Source of the DNA: Valencia hispanica
Lineage: Eukaryota > Chordata > Actinopteri > Cyprinodontiformes > Valenciidae
Direction of reading: 5' to 3'
DNA length: 64,000 nucleotides
NCBI GenBank assembly: GCA_963556495.2
Contig: OY747702.1
Coordinates: 14,975,403 to 15,039,402 of the forward strand
The position numbers were made by a program, and so were the translations under genes. Shown piece after piece: positions 56,517 to 64,000 of this stretch. The first letter of the stretch is position 1, and each line of letters begins with the position of its first letter. Below the pieces are notes generated by a model, which saw only the letters and a program-made list of their open reading frames with translations, ran no database searches and was not told where the DNA came from.

Positions 56517-57481
56517 CTTGTGCCAAACACTTGGACATACCAATTTAGAAAACTAATGATTTAAACCAATTTTCAAAAATCGTCTACTAGTCTACAGGAA
56601 ATATGTTGATGCGTCTACAACAAAAATCTTAACCATCAGCTAGAGTTCTCTAAAAGTAAGTTTTGTTGATAAGGAGTCATAATCTGTCATGTTTCAGGGT
56701 CAGGGTTAGGGTCAAAATGTTTCTTTGAAAAACTTCACTGGAAAGCCCCACATCATACCAACAGTTAGCACTTTTATGACACAATTTGCAGCTCCATTCA
56801 ACAGCGAAGCCTTTCTGATTAATATTTTATCGGCCGTATCAGTCCATGAGGGTCATCCGGGTCCATGTGTTGTCTGGCGTATGCAGTCAAGATCTTTCAG
56901 ACTTGAACTGTTAGCTCATGAAACTTTAGCAAATGAAGTTACTTGTGTTTAGTATGGAGGCAAAGATTTTCCAGGGTGGTGAAACTCTTCCAGGAGTTAA
57001 CTGAGATTAACTTTACTTTGAAATAGTCTCTTTGTTAGTTCCATGGCGGAATCGGGAAAGTTTTCCTCCTGTAAAATAGAAGGAAAATGAAAAATTTTAA
57101 TTAATAGTGCAAAGTTCAAACAGCACTGAAGCAGGTACCTACAGTACACAAAGAATTAGCATCACTTCATGCGGCACTGTTAGCACACGAGTTGCTCCCT
57201 TTGTATTTTGAAAGCACAAGGGTGATTCAAGGTTAGAAAGGCATCCCTGTGTGTGTGTGTGTGTATGAGAATGGTCGGTTGTGTGTGAATGAGTGTTTGT
57301 TGCACCCCCACAGACTGAGGCTGCTGTCCTCCAACGCTGTCCTGAATATTAATACAAAGCTTAGTGCTGACTCTAAAGCATTCTTTTTGTTGATATCAAT
57401 TATGCTTTTTGTGTATTTATTCCAATGTCATTTTGCTTAAGCGAGTGAAAAAGAGAAACAGATAGGTTGAGTAGACGCATA
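56517..57481. other. Noncoding DNA, nothing recognised
   Basis: Only a GT microsatellite at 57248-57262. No exon or repeat family recognised. Confidence 0.45.
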
Positions 57482-58230
57482 GTGCTTTGCAAAAGTTTTC
57501 ATTCCTCTTTTTTTTTTTTCAACATTACAACCACGAACCTCTATGTATTTACAGGGTATTTGATCTGATAGACCAACACAAAGTGGTGTAGAATTGTGAA
57601 GGGTGAAAGAAAATTACATTGTTTTCATTTTCTTACAATAAAAATATTTGAAAAATGGGATGTGTATTTGTGACCTGCACCTTTTGCTGACCTTAAGAGC
57701 TGCAGCCCTTTTGAGGCACATCTCCTTCAGCTTCGCACAATTACACTGCTCATTGTTCTTTGCAAAATAGCCTAAGCTCATTTTAACATGTAAATATTAT
57801 GTTTTAATCTAAAATCTTCCATTGCAGCTCTGGCTGTGTGTTTATGGTGGTTATTCAGCTGGAAGGGGAACCTCTGCCCCGGTCTCCAGGTTTTGCAGCC
57901 TTCTTCCAGGATTGTTGTATATGTAGTAGCTTCCCTCCTGAAGAAAAGTATCCCTTCGGCAGGATACTGCCGTTACCATGTGACCATGTGTCACAGTGTG
58001 TTTGGTTTCTACTACACAGCATTTTGCATGTAGGCCAGCTAATGTTGGTCTCATCTGACCAGAGAGCACCTTATTTTATATGTTTGCTTTGTCCCCTGTA
58101 TGACCCCAAGGGCATGACTGGTTGTTGCTTTGCCAACAGATTCTTCCACCTAAGCTGTGGAGCTCTGCTGTTCCTCCAGAATTACCGTGACCACAGATTC
58201 CTGCAGCAAGTTACACAAACGCTCCCCCCT
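57482..58230 (-). mobile_element. Tc1-like remnant (family 1), antisense, part 1
   Basis: Starts with the family-1 terminal repeat (GTGCTTTGCAAAAGTTTTCA) and continues ATAGACCAACACAAAGTGG, GCAGCTCTGGCTGTGTGTTT, GGTCTCATCTGACCAGAGAG and CAGATTCTTCCACCTAAGCT. Transposase would lie on the minus strand; frames are broken. The overlapping 133-codon plus-strand frame (57838-58239) is on the wrong strand and is not a gene. Confidence 0.8.
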
Positions 58231-58959
58231 TGTTTTTGACACAAACGATTGTAATATCCTGTGGCCAGACAAATGTATTAATTTTCCAGGATTCCTATGT
58301 TTTTTAGCTCACACACTATACATGGAGTTTTTTAAATAATTGCTAAATCTTAGTCCCACCTCTTTCCTCTCTAAGTTGTTTCCATGTAACATGCCCCTGT
58401 GACACTGTCTGATTTCAAATCAAAATTCCCTTGATGTCAGCGGGGATTTGTCCAGTCGGAGGGCAATAGGGAGTAATGGTAAATGAATCCGAATCTGAAT
58501 AAGGTTTTTTAGTGTTATAACAGTCCCTCGTCTTCCTCACTTAACCAGGTATCAGGTAAAAAAAAATAAAAATAAATAAATATGGCCTTCAATATTCAGG
58601 TGAGGTCTGCTTGGATCTGCCACAGCAACATGTGAACATGCACAGGGGTCATGCAGTCTATCTGTTGCTCCAGTTCGTAGAACCAACATCCCGGTGACTG
58701 TTTAGTTGCTAAACCTACCTGTGCACTCTTTAAATATACTTTTTTTATGTATCAGTATATGTCTGATTACAGCATAAACTGGCAGACGGTTTTAATCGGA
58801 CTCCATGTTGAAATCTATCCATTCTTTTAAGCCACCAATGAATCGGATGAGTAAAGCTGTGTCAGGTGAATAATAGGTTAAAATGGCTTAGACTTCTTTT
58901 GATGAATTGTTTGTTGGGGTAGTTTTTATTTGCTCTCCTATTTCATTACATTAAAATTA
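58231..58959. other. Unrecognised segment interrupting Tc1
   Basis: About 730 bp lie between the two recognisable parts of the Tc1 copy. They may be an insertion or a strongly diverged portion of the element. No terminal repeats seen. Confidence 0.4.
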
Positions 58960-59360
58960 TAATTCTTCCTGACCTGTCTGCTGTTTCCCTTGTTCGTTAC
59001 GATGCCGTTTGTTCATTATTGTTTTCTAACAAACCACTGAGGTCTTTACAGAACAGCTGGATTTTTACCATAAATAAATTGCTCACAGTGGAAGCTTAAC
59101 TGTCTTCAGCCTTCCTCTGAACACGCAAACATTACAAAATAGCTTAATTTAAACATAGATGAAATTGGAGAATGAAGACCATTGCTTGGATGGGAAATCA
59201 GAGTAAAGGGAGCCTATAACAAATTAATGCAATGTTTTTTAGGTTTTTATTAGAAACAAATAAAAAATCATACGTCCTTTCCACTTTTTACCTCACAGTT
59301 ATGTTCTACATTGTGTTGGTCTTTTAATTAAAATCTCAATAAAAAGGCAGTTGGTTAATT
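58960..59360 (-). mobile_element. Tc1-like remnant (family 1), antisense, part 2
   Basis: Resumes at CTGACCTGTCTGCTGTTTCC and continues TCTAACAAACCACTGAGGTC, TTTACAGAACAGCTGGAT and GAGTAAAGGGAGCC, then the terminal repeat (TGTGTTGGTCTTTTAATTAA). Confidence 0.75.
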
Positions 59361-59404
59361 TTAAAGCGTATCAGCGTAAAGGAGACCACATACATAGGTT
59401 TCCT

Positions 59405-60110
59405 GTAGCACTGTGTTGAAAAAAATTGATTCTCCGATTCTGAATCGATGCTGATAATAATTCCTAAAGATTGATTTTTACGTACAAAGATCATTTTAAC
59501 TCTTTAACATTCTCTGCCCTTTTTACAGCTAAAATGGGGAAAAAAAATGTCCTGATGGACATTTTGAGGCGTAGGTGTTAAAAGGCAAATACAGATTCCC
59601 CTGGTGAACGTTTACCCCCCACCTACTGTCACTTCATTGAATTCACATATGCATGCTAGGTGTGAAGATATTAAAACAACATGGCGCCGGACACTAGCGG
59701 TAACCTTAGCCTAGCACCGGCTTTGAAAATCGTTTCGGGTTCAGAATGGACAAACAGGAGGATGAGCTTGACAGAAGCAAAGCAATTTGCAAGGACTGCC
59801 AAACAGAAGTGAAGTATTGCAGAAATACTACCAATTTCTGGAGCTACATGCTGCGACATAACCAAGATCTCATGTCCAAACCGTCCACTGGGCCACAACA
59901 GATGAGACTTAAGCAAACCCTACAACTACCTGCTGTTTCTGCAAGTTCTCTCAAAATAACTGAGGCGACTGCGGGCCTTTTTTGCAAGGATATGCACCCG
60001 TATTCTGTTGCTTTCAACAGAATACGGGTGCATACCAAAACCGCACTACGTTATGGTGTCTCACAAGTCCAATCGTTTCTTGATACCCAGCACTAGTTTC
60101 CTGTCGTTTC
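59405..60110 (+). pseudogene. hAT transposase remnant with BED finger (ZBED1-like)
   Basis: Left flank GTTGAAAAAAATTGATTCTC is of a type seen at ZBED1-group hAT elements. The frame starting at 59746 encodes DRSKAICKDCQTEVKYC, then NTTNFWSYMLRHN, the pattern of a BED zinc finger whose C-x2-C pair is intact but whose first histidine position reads Tyr (SYMLRH where SHL.RH is usual). Next comes ITEATAGLFCKDMHPYSV, the start of the hAT core. There the frame runs into a hairpin-shaped inversion at 59991-60034, after which nothing matches. The rest of the transposase is absent. Confidence 0.7.
59991..60034. repeat. Perfect hairpin, 20-bp arms, 4-nt loop
   Basis: The left arm begins TATGCACCCGTATTCTGTTG; after CTTT the right arm is its exact reverse complement. 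The left arm is normal hAT coding sequence (DMHPYSV); the right arm replaces what should follow. Confidence 0.97.
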
Positions 60111-60732
60111 CTAATATAGAAGACCAGTTAGAGACAACTTTGTGATTTTACACTCAATGACTCAAGACTTAAATCAGTTTTGACTTTTACTTTTCAAAAT
60201 AGATTTTCTTTAAAATACCTCTGATAGTTCACCTTGCTACATCACAGCTAAAAGCTTACGTTTTTTTAATGTCCATCTACTAAGGTTTAATCTTTTTTCG
60301 GATTCTGAATTGTCCTTAAAGTTTATGTGCAAAGTTGCCCTTGTCTATGTATTAAACAGTGCACTGCTTGCCAAAGCTCCAATTCCATTTTACATCAAAT
60401 AGTTGGAAAAGAAGGGAGATTATTAGTTTTTTTCTTTTTTTGATGAATTTGGACTACAATACAACTGATTAAAATGTACCTTAAAATTTATTTTTAAATC
60501 CCTCTACGTTTTTTTTAAAGCATAGAAATGTTACAACTATGCAGTGGCATCTGGTCATTTTAGCTCAAGTGTGGGGGAATGTTGTATATCAGCTTTCTAT
60601 AGAAAGAATGGACACTACTCAGTAGGAGACTTTTGTTCAGTCAGTCGTCAAATTATAAAAATCAGCTTTTTTTAAAATTCACTCCTGTGGTTCTGAGGAA
60701 TCTGTGTGTATTCTCATGATAGAAACAAATTG
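60111..60732. other. AT-rich noncoding DNA
   Basis: No recognised feature. Confidence 0.5.
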
Positions 60733-61270
60733 AGGCCCCATTTACACGAAAGAAAAACGCAGATATTTCCCTGCGGTTTGGCCTCTCATTTACACAAAAA
60801 CCCTGTTTTTATCACAGAAAACCATTATTTCTAAAAACTCCGGCCAACGCGGAGATTTGCGTTTTCTCCGTTTTAAGTGTTTGCGTGTGGACAGAAAAAA
60901 ACTGAGTTTTCAGCTCCGCAACGTCACTTTCCGCGACAAAAATGCTCCGACATCACTTGTGCGACCTGTGTTTACACTCAGAAACAGCATTTATGCCCTC
61001 AGAGATGTGTTGGCATCATCGATTGTCCCAGCGCTTTTTGCTTGCTTGTTTTTACAAGCTTAATTACTGCTCTATGTAGAAGTTAGAACATAGAAAGTTA
61101 CTCTGAGTGGATAGGATTTGGGGGAACTACTGCCCCCTACAGGTTTGGCATGTCTATGAATGTGCTTAACAACACACTTGTACCTTAGGTGTGGTTGGAG
61201 ATAAAAAAAAAAAAGAGGTGGTGAAAATATTTGTGGTTTTTTTTAAAACGCCTACGTGTGCACATAGCCT
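60733..61270. mobile_element. Nonautonomous TIR element, hAT-like
   Basis: Left end AGGCCCCATTTACACG then AAAGAAAAACGC; reverse complement of the right end AGGCTATGTGCACACGTAGG then CGTTTT. Imperfect but aligned. Inner sequence has further AAACGC/GCGTTTT words (60750-60880). Left-end phrasing CCCATTTACACGAAA is common among fish MITEs. No coding domain; the 68-69 codon frames overlap out of phase. Confidence 0.55.
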
Positions 61271-64000
61271 GAATAAGATGTCTGAAAGGAAGATAAACCA
61301 CAGTGAATATTGAAACAGGAAAATCTTGCAGTGAGGAAAGGGCTTTAAACGGGTACATAAAATAAATGTTGTATGTCTAGAGATAGGAGCCATTTTCTTG
61401 TGTCAGCTCCGTCTAATAACGGACATGCCAGCTGATAGCTACCTCTGTCTATTTGCTGTTTAAGCGCTTTGTATGACTTTTATTGCAGACGACTTTATAG
61501 GTCTGTAAACTCTGCCCCACCAAATCAGACATACACACACCCACACACACCTACACATACTCTCAAACACACTGCTCTGGGCTACAAATCGCTCCATCTT
61601 TATGGAGCAATCTATTGCTCCGTCCAATACTGAGACTCTTACCCCTCTCATCTCTGTGAGGAATGGGGTCGAGAACTTAACTTCACATAGGTGGAAGTGT
61701 AAAGAGGTCAGTCAGATTGGCTCATTACTAGAATACACTACTTCAGCCCCCATTTCTAGTTTTAGTGTGGCTGCAGGAGACTGAAAGAATGTGTGTGAAT
61801 CGGATATTTTGTCTACAGAGCTACAGACTTTGAGGGACAATGCTGACATTTACTGTAATTATTTTTTACTCTAATTTTACATCTGTTTGCTTCCATCTAA
61901 ATGTCACATCTACCATTAATCTTATCGAAAAAGGCATTTGTTTGTTTGTCTGCAGCTATTAAAACAAATAATGAATAAGGTAAAGCATCCATGTCCCGTT
62001 AAATACCAAAACTAGGCATACATGTACTAATGTGAACACAAGTATTTGACTGTTTCTCACTCAAACTTGCATACAGTATCTCTATATTTCAGCTTCTTTT
62101 GCCCATCTATAAAGTAACTTTCATTACTGCAACCAAGGTTGGATATTTCTGTTTTAGGTTAAAACTGTTTTAAACATGAACTAAACATTCCAAGGAATGA
62201 CCAACAAAACAACACGAGGAGCTAAGTCACATAGGAGCCTCAGGACGGAACTCTGATAAACGGGCAAGGTGCTTTTTTTAGGAGAACAGGTTCTTTGCGA
62301 TTTTCAGATGCGGGAAAACACAAATCGGGAAAAAAAGAGTCTTGATGAATATCGAAAGAATAAATAAAAACTAAAAATATAATACATATCAAAAGTTTGG
62401 AAAAGCATAGCAGTAGACCAAAGCTACTAGTGTCAATATCCACTTATCCGTGGTGAGTATGCACATAAGGGGAGAATTGGGAAACGTCATGCAGAAAGAC
62501 CCCAGGCCAAAATCAAACCCAAGATCTTCTTGCTGCATGGCAACACTGCAAACTACTGTGTCACAATGCAGCCCTGACAACACAAAGGGTTATAAAAAGC
62601 TGCAAAAATATGTATTCAATTAATAGTGCACCCTAAAGGGTTGATAGTCTTTGTGTGGAATTCCCAGCCATTTGCTGCATGTCTGCCCCTTCCCCTTATT
62701 CCTGAACTTTCTTTTCTTTTTCAAATCCCTGCTGAATAATGGAAACTAGTAGCCTACCAAAAAAATCTGGATTATCTGAATATTATATCCTGAAACTCTA
62801 TGTAAAAAGTGTGTTGTCCAGTCTAAACAGCTAAACTATCTAAGGGAAATTATAAGTGCTACGAGGTGCTCGCTACTGTTGTGGAAGAAAAATATCTCCT
62901 TCCTCTAACAAAGATGAGGCCGTAGTCCGTTAGGCGTTTTTTATATTTAATAAGTAGATCGGCCAGAATCACCAAACATACAGTGTACCCATAGCTGGGC
63001 CATGCTCAAACTCTTCTGAACCCCCCTATTCCTAATGCCACAAAGTATAAAGTAATCCAATATTATTCCCCTCAGTCCCTCCTACGCCGTCTTGATATCT
63101 GGTCCCACAAGATTAAAAACATCACACTGTTGACTAAAGAGAACGAGGTCAGAGGACGTCCGGCTCAAATCTGCTCCTCACTGACATCTTTTGAAGCAGT
63201 CTGATAATCTCTACGTGACATATTCTCTAGATTCATTCACCAACGTGTAATTAATCAAATAATTTACATTACTTTGAAAAATTCCATCCTTTGCAAAATA
63301 CTTTTTGAATAAAATGTTTCACTATAGTAATACCCAAAACATGAAGGGAATAGTTTGAGATGCTATTACAATTTACCTAATGGCTGCGGTGAGAGCTGAC
63401 AAAAAAAAAAGACAATGATCAAACAATCAATTGATAAACAGATCTGAATCATGCTGACCATTGAATTAGATCAGAGTAACCAGGGATCGTCAATCCAGAT
63501 GACTTTGTTGAGACTTTATTTGTTGTTAGAACCAAAAAACCCACCCGGAGTCTTTATTACGCCATTCGTGGTGTTTCTTTTGTTCAACACTTCATTCATT
63601 TTGGGTGGGAAAAGATTCTGACAACCTCCCTGGGCCCCGGGATTGCCACACTCGTCTCGTCATATGTCAGGACTCTATTTTTAAAAAGCCAACAGAAAAA
63701 GATGTTATGTAGCCTCCTTACGAAAATCTCAGTGCGATATCACATGTGGTCTCAGTGTTGAACTGCGCATGCTTCCCTTGTTGCTTCTCTGTGTCGTCGA
63801 CCCCAAGGTCTACCTCTGGTCCTCCTCAGCCTCCGTGTCCAGTGGCCCACCCCACTGATGAGTCCCCTCGACAGGGGAGGGATCATCCTTCAGCAGGCCC
63901 ACATTTCTGAAGGCCACCTGATGTGACCCTCAAGCTGAGTTTTTAAGTGTTGGAGCATGCCAGTTCAAACATATGTGAGCTAATTCAAATGGTTAGTTAG
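61271..64000. other. Noncoding DNA to window end
   Basis: No repeats or genes that I can name. A CA-rich tract is at 61530-61560. A short perfect hairpin GGAGCAATCTATTGCTCC lies at about 61604-61621, preceded by another GGAGC-containing inverted word. The final ~230 bp (63770-64000) are GC-richer with a frame reading TPRSTSGPPQPPCPVAHPTD, but have no convincing splice sites. Confidence 0.4.

Noticed and set aside
57838..58239. 133-codon plus-strand open frame
   Set aside because: It lies antisense to a recognisable Tc1 remnant.
61602..61784. 60-codon frame starting at a palindrome
   Set aside because: No motif recognised, no splice sites; the start coincides with a short hairpin.
63780..63920. 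Proline-rich frame at the window end as an exon
   Set aside because: No convincing acceptor or donor, and the sequence is cut off by the window edge.

Overview
The window looks like a gene-poor intergenic or intronic stretch of a ray-finned fish (teleost) genome, probably a percomorph-type fish. The evidence is the repeat content: many decayed Tc1-like transposons, L2-type LINE 3' ends, an almost full-length Rex3-type (RTE clade) LINE ending in GGAT repeats, a tRNA-derived SINE, PIF/Harbinger-like and hAT-like DNA transposons, and abundant AT-rich microsatellites. There are no bacterial-style genes, no operons, and no intact long protein-coding gene. All family names come from recognition by eye, not from a database search.

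Layout. 1-4900: mostly unclassified AT-rich DNA with a 667-bp terminal-inverted-repeat (TIR) element (2867-3533). 4923-6812: a short hAT-type element, then a Tc1 remnant split by an L2 LINE end. 6813-11250: noncoding DNA with a possible regulatory segment (about 6980-7760), a short dispersed repeat and an L2-type reverse-transcriptase fragment. 11247-11409: a possible minus-strand exon. 12180-20545: Tc1 remnants of two families, a 479-bp TIR element, an old Rex3 3' fragment and two LINE/SINE 3' ends. 22270-25965: a Tc1 remnant interrupted by a ~600-bp TIR element, plus LINE ends. 26174-26936: long TA and T tracts. 27567-27810: a second possible minus-strand exon. 28631-28942: a large foldback. 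29130-33624: Tc1 ends, a SINE-like repeat, a second copy of the ~600-bp TIR element whose right end has been amplified into a 13-copy, 23-bp minisatellite, another Tc1 and a TTTAA repeat. 34930-37232: a dead hAT transposase gene interrupted by a 994-bp element. 37781-39422: a TIR element holding a nested Harbinger-like fragment. 39795-40050: a SINE. 41788-43965 and 44126-47491: two long LINEs, both broken. 47492-64000: AT-rich DNA with multiply interrupted Tc1 remnants, a possible plus-strand exon with good splice sites (55078-55190), an L2 end, a BED-finger hAT remnant containing a perfect 20-bp hairpin (59991-60034), and a 538-bp TIR element.

No pathway or gene system is encoded. The most informative content is the nesting of elements, which gives relative ages: Tc1 and hAT copies are older than the L2, LTR-like and TIR elements inside them. 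The three exon-like segments are the only hints of a host gene; none was identified, and the two minus-strand candidates could belong to one gene with very large introns.
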